DNA from: an uncultured Prevotella sp.
GTDB lineage: Bacteria > Bacteroidota > Bacteroidia > Bacteroidales > Bacteroidaceae
DNA length: 20,582 nt
NCBI GenBank assembly: GCA_934230115.1
Contig: CAKQEI010000045.1
Span: 1 to 20,582 of the forward strand
Reading direction: 5' to 3'
Within the stretch, counting starts at the first letter, position 1, and each line of letters opens with the position of its first letter. A program made the translations under genes and the position numbers. Shown here piece by piece: positions 1 to 8,226 of the stretch. Below the pieces are notes generated by a model. That model did no database searches and was not told where the DNA came from. It saw only the letters and a list, made by a program, of their open reading frames with translations.

Positions 1-209
1 AAATCAACTCATCAAAGAATTGATTTCGCTTCTTGTACTACTTTATCTGTCTTATGTAAATCTTTTCAAAGAACTCTTTCTATAAACTTGGCTGCGCCTC
101 GGCAATTGAAGCAAGCTTCATTGCGCTCAACTTGCACAAGCTTTCTTTATCCGCCTACAGAAATACAACTAATTCTCGTTTTGCTTGAGGTGTTGTTGTT
201 TCTCGTAAG
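1..209 (-). other. Probable 5' leader of an rRNA operon (16S lies off the left edge)
   Basis: Read on the minus strand, this stretch follows a strong promoter and contains GTTCTTTGAAA (about 64-75), which resembles the boxA antitermination signal of rRNA leaders. It is followed by AGTAGTACAAGAAGCG, a string I associate with Bacteroidota DNA just ahead of 16S rRNA. No ORF is evident. A small hairpin, GAAG-CAAG-CTTC flanked by GCAAT/ATTGC, lies near 102-125. The 16S gene itself is not in the window, so the call rests on promoter plus leader resemblance. Confidence 0.6.
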
Positions 210-215
210 CGGATG

Positions 216-246
216 CAAAGGTACGACTTTTTCTTGAACCACCAAA
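216..246 (-). promoter_or_regulatory. Strong Bacteroidota promoter firing leftward (probable rrn promoter)
   Basis: On the minus strand the -33 box TTTG (246-243) and the -7 box TACCTTTG (223-216) are separated by 19 nt, an exact match to the Bacteroidota primary-sigma consensus. The DNA upstream of it (about 255-300) is very AT-rich, as expected for an UP-like element. It should drive the leader at 1-209. Confidence 0.75.
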
Positions 247-312
247 ACTTTCACGAGAAAAGTTTACATTTATATTACATTTTCGTTAATAATTGATTTG
301 CGTCAACACAAG

Positions 313-340
313 TAATGTGTGCGATAACAGTTACACATTA
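313..340. promoter_or_regulatory. 8-bp inverted repeat between divergent promoters
   Basis: TAATGTGT (313-320) and ACACATTA (333-340) are perfect complements around a 12-nt loop. The site lies between the leftward rrn-type promoter and the porin promoter, so it could be an operator or a small hairpin. No regulator can be named. Confidence 0.25.
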
Positions 341-392
341 TATAATATATAAGAGACAGACAAAATATAAAGCAGACAGGCAATGTAATACT

Positions 393-440
393 ATTGTAAC
401 ACTCTTGACACAGCGTGAAAAAAGGAAAGCATTAATTTTG
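393..440 (+). promoter_or_regulatory. Porin promoter with upstream ATTGTAAC/TTGACA block
   Basis: TAATTTTG (433-440) fits the -7 consensus TAnnTTTG and lies 31 nt before the porin start. No TTTG is present at normal spacing. Instead ATTGTAAC (393-400), TTGACA (405-410) and GTGA (415-418) occur upstream. The same three blocks with identical spacing precede a -7-like box at 4204-4251, which suggests a shared activator or an alternative sigma site. Confidence 0.5.
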
Positions 441-471
441 CAGCGCAAAACAATAACAGAACAAAGAAACT

Positions 472-1536
472 ATGAGAAGAACGAGAACCGCACTCGCAGC
501 ATCTGCCCTATTGTGTCTCTGCTGCACAACCGCAAAAGCGCAGCAAACAACCGACACCAACGAGGACAACTTCAAGCCAACACCCGTAAACATCCACGGA
601 ACAATACGTTCAAAATACGAATATCAGACCGAAGAGGGTGAAGGTCGTTTCGAGGTACGCAATGCCCGCATCAGCGTTGACGGTCAGCTTTCACCCATTG
701 TCTTCTACAAGGCAGAAATAGACCTGTGCGACGAGGGCAAGATAAAGATGCTTGACGCATATACCCGACTGAAACCAGTAAACGGGCTTCAGTTCACTAT
801 CGGTCAGATGCGTGTGCCGTTCACCATCGATGCTCACCGCTCGCCCCACCAGCAATACTTTGCCAACCGTTCGTTCATAGCCAAGCAAGTAGGCAATGTG
901 CGCGATGTTGGTGCCGCGCTTGGATACACAGCCAATGTAGGATTCCCCATCATTCTTGAGGCAGGATTGTTCAATGGATCAGGCCTTACCAACCAGAAAG
1001 ACTACTGGACAAAGAGCGTGAACTTCTCTGCCAAGGCACAGTTTCTCTTTCCACACGGTTTCAACATTACGCTTAGTATGCAAAAGATAAAGCCCGACAA
1101 CGTAGACGTTATGATGTACGATGGCGGAATGTACTGGCACCATAAGGGTCTGCACCTCGAAGCCGAGTACCTGTACAAGCACTATGCACACGATGCCTTC
1201 AAGGCTGTACACGCCGTGGATGCCTTTGCAAGCTACGACATACCTACAAGCAAGAAGAGCGCAATACGCTATGTCACCCCTCTAATACGCTATGATTTCA
1301 TGAGCGACCATAGTGATGGTACACGCTATCTCGACGGCAAAGCCAACGAAGCCGGTAAGCTGATGATAAACGATTACCAGCGTTCGCGCCTTACTGGTGG
1401 TGTAACACTCAGTCTGCGCAAGCCATTCGTCAGCGACATACGCCTTAACTACGAGAAATACTTCTATCGCAAGTCGGGCATAGCCAAGACATCCGAGAAG
1501 GACAAGATTGTTGTGGAGTTTATGACAAGATTCTAA
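472..1536 (+). CDS. Outer-membrane porin, phosphate-selective O/P family
   Basis: This 354-aa protein begins with a clear signal peptide (basic MRRTR, hydrophobic core, cleavage near AKA-Q, residue 23). The mature chain has the alternating pattern of an outer-membrane beta-barrel and ends in phenylalanine (VEFMTRF), as many barrels do. The run FEVRNARISVDGQL followed by YKAEIDL, the segment QMRVPFTIDA and the NVRDVG motif are typical of the OprO/OprP-like porin family (Porin_O_P). Such proteins form diffusion channels, in some species for phosphate or pyrophosphate; the substrate here cannot be read from sequence. The gene is monocistronic: its promoter is just upstream and a convergent gene follows. 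The start at 472 is preferred because it gives an immediate signal peptide. Length is near the family norm for Bacteroidota. Confidence 0.85.
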   Translation: MRRTRTALAASALLCLCCTTAKAQQTTDTNEDNFKPTPVNIHGTIRSKYEYQTEEGEGRFEVRNARISVDGQLSPIVFYKAEIDLCDEGKIKMLDAYTRLKPVNGLQFTIGQMRVPFTIDAHRSPHQQYFANRSFIAKQVGNVRDVGAALGYTANVGFPIILEAGLFNGSGLTNQKDYWTKSVNFSAKAQFLFPHGFNITLSMQKIKPDNVDVMMYDGGMYWHHKGLHLEAEYLYKHYAHDAFKAVHAVDAFASYDIPTSKKSAIRYVTPLIRYDFMSDHSDGTRYLDGKANEAGKLMINDYQRSRLTGGVTLSLRKPFVSDIRLNYEKYFYRKSGIAKTSEKDKIVVEFMTRF

Positions 1537-1591
1537 AAAAAAATATCTATTAACCTTAGGAGCTTATCAATTAAATCTAAAAAACAGTTAG

Positions 1592-1616
1592 TATCACTCC
1601 AAATATAGGATGAGCC
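1592..1616. repeat. Dispersed 25-nt repeat, copy 1
   Basis: TATCACTCCAAAT, three variable bases, then GGATGAGCC. A second copy at 7080-7104 differs at four positions. It lies between the porin stop and the terminator of the convergent gene. Function unknown. Confidence 0.4.
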
Positions 1617-1618
1617 CC

Positions 1619-1659
1619 CAAAAAAAATAGTTCGCCCCTTCGTGGAAGGGACGAACTAT
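1619..1659 (-). terminator. Rho-independent terminator of the convergent surface-protein gene
   Basis: A 15-bp stem with one mismatch (1627-1641 against 1645-1659, loop GTG) is followed on the minus strand by a run of seven T residues (complement of 1621-1627). It starts about 20 nt after the stop codon of the minus-strand gene. No T-run follows on the plus strand, so it should act mainly on the leftward transcript. Confidence 0.8.
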
Positions 1660-1679
1660 GAATATCTCGGCAAAAAAAC

Positions 1680-4058
1680 TTATTTCTTAACAAACTTGAG
1701 TGTCTTAGAGCTGCCGTCGGCATACTTGGCTATGCCTACATATACGCTAGGCTGCAAGCCAGCGAGCTTAGCAGAGCTGCTATTAACACTGAGAACTGTG
1801 CGTCCACTTAGGTCGACAATAGCCACCGACTTGGCATTAACAGCACTAAAGTTGTCGTTGTCGACAATGAACATTCCGCTTGCGTCACCGTTGACATTGC
1901 TGATGCCTGTAGTGGTAGCGTCGCCATATACACCGATATTGTCAAGACAGAGCACCTCGCCCTTCTTTGTAACAAGGTTGAAAGCAATGTAGATGTCCTT
2001 GCCTTTATACTTGTCAAGACTGATACCACGTGTCTTAGGAACAGTTGTCTCGCCCTTCACCTCTGTGGCCTTAGAATACCACCAGTCGGCAGGATTGCCC
2101 GAACCATCAGATATTTTAACACTGTATTCCTCAAGCAACAGCTGGTTGAACGACATTGCATCCCATACAAAGCTTGCGTTGTCGCCATTGACATGAACCT
2201 GTGGCAAGATAAGCCAGCGGTTTGGAGTATCTCCGTCTATCCAGCTTGTTCCAGCAAGCACCTGGCTGCCCAACATGGCATGCTGCACGATACTAAACAA
2301 TCCCCATCCCTCTTCATTGAATTCCTCACCAGCATTCGGGTTGACTGTACCATTGTCGCCAACATAGAAGCTGAGATCGGAAGGTATCTTCTCTGCCTCG
2401 AAGTCGTAGAACAAGCTTGGATTGCCGAGCACATTGACTTCCTTCTCTACAACATTGTTCTCAGGCATATTGTCGTCATCGCTTTCAATAGTCACCTTAA
2501 CAGTGTGCTTGCCCTCAGCAAGTCCCTTGAGTGCGTTTTTAGCTGTGAGGTTCTTTATCTCCTGAGCCTTGAGGTTGAGAGTTACCTCAGCCTTCTTCTC
2601 ACCATCTACAGTTACAATCACCTTGCCGTCGGCGTCCTTGATGCCCACGTTTTGGATGACAAATTCCACATCTGTATTGTTAGGAGAGCGCACAAAGTCA
2701 TAAGGCTTTACAATCTCACTTGCTACGAGATCGACAGCATCGTTGGATGCCTTATAGAACTGCACGTCATCTACAGTGAGCCAGTTCTCGTTCTTGTCGC
2801 TATGAGCATAGAATCCAAGGTAGATGGTCTGAGCCTTGTCGAAGTTGATCACCTTGAACGACTCCTGGTATCTGCCCTGCTTGACAACCTGCTCGTCAAT
2901 ATGATTTGTCATATACGCTGGCGTGTTGCCATTGCCCCAATACACACCAAGTTTCTCTGTATGACCATCAGAACCCGAATACCAATAACGCAATACATAG
3001 TTGCCAGCCTCAACCTTAATAGGATCGAGCATTACCCAATCGTCTGCATCATTCTGCTTATCATAGTTATATGCCAAACAACCATAACCAGTGCGTGCCA
3101 TATTCATGTAGGGTGACATGTAAACTTCCCAGTCGCCTTTATCGCTATTGAGATTGTAAATTCTGAAGTCTGCGGCATCATCGCCTGGCTCAAATCCCCA
3201 TGTGTACGGAAGAGTAACGGGACCGCCATGACGCACAGTAGTTGTAGTGGCATCATTGTCGGGATTGATGTCGTCAGGGTCGATGGTGTAAGCCTTGACA
3301 GTATACTTATGACGCACATTAGAAAAGTCGGCTTTGGTCTTGAATGTATACTCCATCTCCTCGCCAGGCGCAAGCGAACGACCCACTTCCTCGGTGACAA
3401 CTTCTTTGTCATCTATTTGATAAGCCACCTTGAAATTATTCGAAGCATCTATTCCCTTATTCACGATGTGTACTTTCACCGTCTCGGCATTACCAAGATT
3501 GTCGCTCGACACAGGACTCAACACATTGTCCACCATTAGGTCAACTGCCTTGTTCACCTGCACGACATTGAAGTCGCACATGTAGAAACGCCACTGATCC
3601 TTAGGACTGGTGGTGTGGAATCCCACACGGAATGGCACACCAGCTGTGGCATCATAAAAGAAAGACTCCGAAGTGCGCTCGCCAATCACCTTGTCGTTCT
3701 TAGCTTGCAACTTGGTCATGCCCTCCACTGTAGGAGTGCTACCTGTATACACCGCAAGTTTTTCGCCATACGATGTGCCGTATGTGGTGTACTTCACCAT
3801 CAACTTGCCTGTGACAGAAGGTGTAATCTCGGGAGAGATAAACCAATCGTCTGCTGCATTGACTGAAGAATAAGCGTAAAAGACCTTAGATTGCGAACCT
3901 TCTGCATTAAACACCCATGTTACACCATCGTTGTTGGCATCGATGACTGTCCATTTTGCAAACTCGCTCTCTGTGGCAAAGTCAGTAGAGTACAACGACT
4001 GTGCATTGACAGCTGTCGTAGCCGCGAGAGATACTAAAGTGAGTAGAAAATTTCTCAT
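1680..4058 (-). CDS. Secreted choice-of-anchor-J / cleaved-adhesin-like protein with T9SS type A C-terminal domain
   Basis: The 792-aa product has a signal peptide (cleavage near VNA-Q, residue 19). Three MAM-like beta-sandwich repeats follow at roughly 20-168, 283-435 and 548-712, marked by openings such as YSTDFATES..WTVIDANNDG, motifs of the ADDW(F/V) type and ends such as WLTVDDVQFY. These match choice-of-anchor-J/cleaved-adhesin domains of gingipain-type surface proteins. Two CARDB-like Ig domains (about 171-280 and 440-545, each starting VDLM/VDLV and ending in PE/PDN-D-type turns) lie between them. The last ~75 residues (GISNVNG..VDLSGRTVL..LQPSVYVGIAKY..KFVKK) look like a T9SS type A sorting domain. 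I infer export by T9SS, for which porU and porV are in this window, and attachment at the cell surface. No catalytic domain is seen, so a binding or adhesive role is likely. The gene is convergent with the porin and ends in a good terminator. Confidence 0.85.
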   Translation of the reverse strand: MRNFLLTLVSLAATTAVNAQSLYSTDFATESEFAKWTVIDANNDGVTWVFNAEGSQSKVFYAYSSVNAADDWFISPEITPSVTGKLMVKYTTYGTSYGEKLAVYTGSTPTVEGMTKLQAKNDKVIGERTSESFFYDATAGVPFRVGFHTTSPKDQWRFYMCDFNVVQVNKAVDLMVDNVLSPVSSDNLGNAETVKVHIVNKGIDASNNFKVAYQIDDKEVVTEEVGRSLAPGEEMEYTFKTKADFSNVRHKYTVKAYTIDPDDINPDNDATTTTVRHGGPVTLPYTWGFEPGDDAADFRIYNLNSDKGDWEVYMSPYMNMARTGYGCLAYNYDKQNDADDWVMLDPIKVEAGNYVLRYWYSGSDGHTEKLGVYWGNGNTPAYMTNHIDEQVVKQGRYQESFKVINFDKAQTIYLGFYAHSDKNENWLTVDDVQFYKASNDAVDLVASEIVKPYDFVRSPNNTDVEFVIQNVGIKDADGKVIVTVDGEKKAEVTLNLKAQEIKNLTAKNALKGLAEGKHTVKVTIESDDDNMPENNVVEKEVNVLGNPSLFYDFEAEKIPSDLSFYVGDNGTVNPNAGEEFNEEGWGLFSIVQHAMLGSQVLAGTSWIDGDTPNRWLILPQVHVNGDNASFVWDAMSFNQLLLEEYSVKISDGSGNPADWWYSKATEVKGETTVPKTRGISLDKYKGKDIYIAFNLVTKKGEVLCLDNIGVYGDATTTGISNVNGDASGMFIVDNDNFSAVNAKSVAIVDLSGRTVLSVNSSSAKLAGLQPSVYVGIAKYADGSSKTLKFVKK

Positions 4059-4084
4059 ATATTAAAAATTTTAATTATATGCTG

Positions 4085-4092
4085 CAAAAATA
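4085..4092 (-). promoter_or_regulatory. -7 box of the T9SS cargo gene
   Basis: On the minus strand TATTTTTG matches TAnnTTTG and lies 27 nt before the start codon at 4058. No convincing TTTG is found 19-21 nt further upstream, so only half of the promoter is supported. Confidence 0.45.
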
Positions 4093-4203
4093 CTATAAAA
4101 AGGATTTCGTAAGTTATAAATCGTAAATTCTTTAAAATATTTTAACCATTAATTAGTAAGATAAAAATACTATAAAGTTTCAAATCGAAACTATTGAAAC
4201 AAC

Positions 4204-4251
4204 ATTGTAACTTCTTTGACATGGAGTGACAATGTAAAATAAGGACTTTTG
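4204..4251 (+). promoter_or_regulatory. Candidate promoter/activator region upstream of GH97 gene
   Basis: ATTGTAAC (4204-4211), TTGACA (4216-4221) and GTGA (4226-4229) precede GACTTTTG (4244-4251), a -7-like box with one mismatch. Every spacing equals that at 393-440. If used, it gives the GH97 gene a leader of about 180 nt. The rest of the 4059-4441 gap is AT-rich; besides the palindrome at 4319-4332 I see nothing coding in it. Confidence 0.4.
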
Positions 4252-4318
4252 CAAACGAAAAGGAAAACGATATAAAAAGGGTAAAGGAAATATTCAAAAA
4301 ATGAGCTATAATAATTTT

Positions 4319-4332
4319 TGTAAACGTTTACA
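4319..4332. promoter_or_regulatory. Perfect LacI/CcpA-type operator palindrome
   Basis: TGTAAACGTTTACA is a perfect 14-bp palindrome with a central CG, the classic form of LacI/GalR-family operators and of the Gram-positive cre site. It lies 110 nt before the alpha-glucosidase start, so carbohydrate-responsive control of that gene is a reasonable inference. The cognate regulator is not in the window. Confidence 0.5.
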
Positions 4333-4396
4333 TGCACCTATATTTCTTTTTTCCCTTCCCCCATTCCTATCCGTTTGATTTTTATTAGTAAATTAG

Positions 4397-6577
<2,181 letters not shown>

Positions 6578-6633
6578 AAATTGACTGTTGTATTGTTCAC
6601 ACAGGCAGGGCTTTAACAAAAACTGACAAGACA

Positions 6634-6763
6634 CCCTATTGTGGACAAAACCCTTCGGGTTTCAATAAAAGGTATGACGTATGGCCTTTCGAGAGCAAGC
6701 TCTCAACACCCATACGTCATACCTTTTATTGGTGCAGCAAGCTGCACTTTGCCCACAATAGGG
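6634..6763. repeat. 130-nt cloverleaf-shaped palindromic element
   Basis: Perfect outer stem of 11 bp (CCCTATTGTGG 6634-6644 with 6753-6763) encloses three contiguous arms. Arm A is AAACCC-TTC-GGGTTT (6648-6662). Arm B is a perfect 22-bp stem (6663-6684 with 6710-6731) topped by GAGAG-CAAG-CTCTC (6691-6704). Arm C is GTGCAG-CAAG-CTGCAC (6732-6747). The arms abut with no spare bases at their bases, giving a four-way junction. It follows the GH97 stop by 57 nt but lacks a T-run, so it is not a standard terminator. I see no coding potential. Confidence 0.8.
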
Positions 6764-6779
6764 CGATAAACATAAAAAA

Positions 6780-6994
6780 CAGAAGCCTACGGGCCTAAGC
6801 TTTTCGAATCCACAGAATGGCCTACGCTTCGCGATGCAAGAATCCACAGAAATGATTGCTTGCGCCGCCAAGTCGGCGAACCATATTTAACCTCGGCGAC
6901 GCTACACAAGCTATCAATTCTGTGCCTTCTGTCGTATGACGCGCAGCGTCTATACGCTCTGTGTATTCCAAAACCTTAATCCCGTAGGCTTCTG
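6780..6994. repeat. 215-nt degenerate palindrome
   Basis: The ends are a perfect 14-bp inverted repeat (CAGAAGCCTACGGG, 6780-6793 with 6981-6994). Inside, the two halves keep matching blocks in the same order: TAAG.TTTT.GAAT, CACAGA, ACGCT.CGCG and CACAGAA.TGAT.GCTTG. It therefore looks like one decayed long hairpin with its apex near 6888, where CGCCG...CGGCG forms a small stem. It could be a MITE-like remnant or an old structured RNA. Confidence 0.5.
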
Positions 6995-7079
6995 TGTGGT
7001 CTGTGCGTTCTGTGGGAACTACAAGCAAAGGAGATACAAGTACAAGAGCCTCTCCCCGATAAACTGCAATTTATAATTC

Positions 7080-7104
7080 TATCACTCCAAATTCCGGATG
7101 AACC
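7080..7104. repeat. Dispersed 25-nt repeat, copy 2
   Basis: TATCACTCCAAAT, TCC, GGATGAACC; matches 1592-1616 at 21 of 25 positions. It lies 20 nt before the cloverleaf element at 7124. Confidence 0.4.
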
Positions 7105-7123
7105 ATGTTTTTTATGTTTATAG

Positions 7124-7202
7124 CCGTATATATTTTCCGGCACATCGTGCCACTGCTTTATCTGAAGGAAAAGCAAGTCGAAGACTCGGAAAATATATAC
7201 GG
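7124..7202. repeat. 79-nt cloverleaf-shaped palindromic element
   Basis: Perfect 16-bp outer stem (CCGTATATATTTTCCG 7124-7139 with 7187-7202) encloses three short arms in tRNA-like order: GCAC-ATC-GTGC (7140-7150), TGCTTT...AAAGCA (7154-7175) and AGTC-GAA-GACT (7176-7186). Arms two and three abut each other and the outer stem. The architecture is the same as at 6634-6763, with unrelated sequence. GGTTTT follows on the plus strand, too weak a T-run to call a terminator. The remainder of the 6578-7398 gap holds only the ferredoxin promoter. Confidence 0.8.
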
Positions 7203-7266
7203 GGTTTTAATTGTTATTGTACAAGACCAGCAGCGACAGCTATTGTATAAATAAGTTAAAAATAAG

Positions 7267-7306
7267 TACCTAATTGTAGGTATTACATAGAAAATTGTTA
7301 TCTTTG
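7267..7306 (+). promoter_or_regulatory. Ferredoxin promoter with palindromic operator over the -33 region
   Basis: TATCTTTG (7299-7306) is a perfect -7 box. ATTG (7273-7276) is a near -33 box with a 22-nt spacer. ATTG is also the loop of the perfect inverted repeat TACCTA-ATTG-TAGGTA (7267-7282), so a dimeric regulator bound there would cover the -33 element. The 5' leader is about 85 nt. Confidence 0.65.
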
Positions 7307-7398
7307 CATCGTTCGAAAGTAGGTAGCGAGCACCAAACCCCGTTGCTACTTAACGACATAGGAATTAACATTTATAACAAATAAAACTTATTTTAATT

Positions 7399-7569
7399 AT
7401 GGCTTACGTAATTGGTGACGACTGCATCGCATGCGGTACATGTATTGGCGAGTGCCCAGTAGAGGCAATCTCAGAAGGCGAAAAGTATTCTATCAACCCT
7501 GATCTCTGCACAGAGTGCGGTACATGCGCAAGCGTATGTCCTCAGGAGGCTATCAGCCTTGCTGAATAA
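7399..7569 (+). CDS. 2[4Fe-4S] bacterial-type ferredoxin
   Basis: The 56-aa protein (MAYVIGDDCIACGTC...) carries two complete cluster-binding motifs CxxCxxCxxxCP: C9, C12, C15, C19 and C37, C40, C43, C47. The length and the symmetric two-half layout are those of clostridial-type ferredoxins, low-potential electron carriers in the cytoplasm. In anaerobic Bacteroidales these serve pyruvate:ferredoxin oxidoreductase and related enzymes. The gene is monocistronic, with its own promoter (7267-7306) and a strong terminator starting 20 nt after the stop. The start at 7399 is the only ATG that gives the family N-terminus MAYVI. Confidence 0.97.
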   Translation: MAYVIGDDCIACGTCIGECPVEAISEGEKYSINPDLCTECGTCASVCPQEAISLAE

Positions 7570-7589
7570 TAAGCATAATTCAAGGCTTA

Positions 7590-7623
7590 ACGGCTGGGAG
7601 CGTTGCTCTCAGCCGTTTTTTTT
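7590..7623 (+). terminator. Rho-independent terminator of the ferredoxin gene
   Basis: A 12-bp GC-rich stem with one G-T wobble (ACGGCTGGGAGC 7590-7601 with 7605-7616, loop GTT) runs directly into eight T residues (7616-7623). Confidence 0.92.
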
Positions 7624-7634
7624 GGCGACATAAA

Positions 7635-7840
7635 GACAGGATTGGATGGAGAACATGGTTCTTTGGGGGGAAAGACAGAAGAACATGTTTTTTTGAAAGA
7701 CAAGAGAACATGAGAACATGTTGTTGTTTGAAAAGACAGAAGAACAGGAGAACAGGTTGTTTTTGAAAAGACAGAAGAACAGAAGAACAGGTTGTTGTTG
7801 GAAAAGACAAGAGAACATAAGAACATGTTGTTTTTGGAAC
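7635..7840. repeat. Minisatellite A, about six imperfect ~36-bp units
   Basis: Units begin with GACARRAGAAC-like sequence at 7635, 7674, 7699, 7735, 7770 and 7806, and end in GTTGTT/TTTG-AAAA. The last four units are 35-36 bp; the first two are degenerate. Reverse-complemented, the unit resembles minisatellite B (8227-8524), sharing AGAGAACATG and the T-rich stretch. The short frames that cross it are low-complexity and I do not regard them as genes. It is followed by CCTCCTACAATATC, reminiscent of the tail of the 37-bp hairpin repeats. Confidence 0.75.
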
Positions 7841-7860
7841 CCTCCTCCTACAATATCTGA

Positions 7861-7979
7861 ACTTTTTACTCTTTTACTTTTTTACTTTTTTACTTTTAAA
7901 TAGCTCTTTTACTTTTAAATAGCCTTTTTACTCTTTTACTCTTTTACTTTTTTACTTTTAAATAGCTCTTTTACTTTTA
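7861..7979. repeat. TTTTACT-type simple-sequence tract
   Basis: This stretch is built almost only from TTTTACT/TTTTTACT and TTTTAAATAGC words, and a block of about 40 nt is duplicated within it. It is strongly strand-asymmetric (T/C-rich on plus). No gene or promoter is seen. Confidence 0.7.
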
Positions 7980-7996
7980 ATATGCGAGAATAACTG

Positions 7997-8092
7997 AAAT
8001 CTCTATTCCGTGACACGGAATGGCCGTTCGGTGACACGGAATGTGCATTCGGTGACACGGAACGGACGTTCGGTGACACGGAACAGAGATTT
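7997..8092. repeat. 96-bp palindromic array of four 21-bp units
   Basis: Four 15-bp cores start at 8006, 8027, 8048 and 8069, an exact period of 21 bp. The first core TTCCGTGACACGGAA is a perfect 7-1-7 palindrome; the other three are TTCGGTGACACGGAA. The array is bracketed by AAATCTCT (7997-8004) and AGAGATTT (8085-8092), perfect complements. Because cores are near-palindromic and evenly spaced, the whole block also reads as one long imperfect hairpin. It resembles an iteron or regulator-binding array, but no replication or regulator gene is adjacent. Confidence 0.85.
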
Positions 8093-8181
8093 ATATTAAG
8101 ATAAAGATATAAAAGAAAGAATTAACGGTAATTCGTGTTTCTTTAATATTAACGTTCTTACAGAATATGGAGCGATGGAAT

Positions 8182-8218
8182 GGCTTGCGTGGTACGGTTC
8201 GGAGACCGTACCTCCTAC
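8182..8218 (+). repeat. 37-bp hairpin repeat, copy 1
   Basis: Contains the perfect hairpin GGTACGGT-TCGGAG-ACCGTACC (8191-8212) preceded by GGCTTGCGT and followed by TCCTAC. Identical over all 37 bp to 8533-8569. It lies immediately before minisatellite B. Confidence 0.9.
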
Positions 8219-8226
8219 AGATACTT

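Noticed and set aside
2193..3116. 307-aa open frame on the plus strand
   Set aside because: It is entirely antisense to the well-supported T9SS cargo gene and has no recognisable domain or signal; composition is that of a shadow frame.
6634..6763. Simple Rho-independent terminator for the GH97 gene
   Set aside because: There is no T-run after the closing stem on either strand, and the multi-arm structure is far larger than a terminator hairpin.
7124..7202. tRNA or tRNA-like gene
   Set aside because: The closing stem is 16 bp, the arms lack T-loop and D-loop consensus, and no anticodon stem-loop of correct size exists; only the outline resembles a tRNA.
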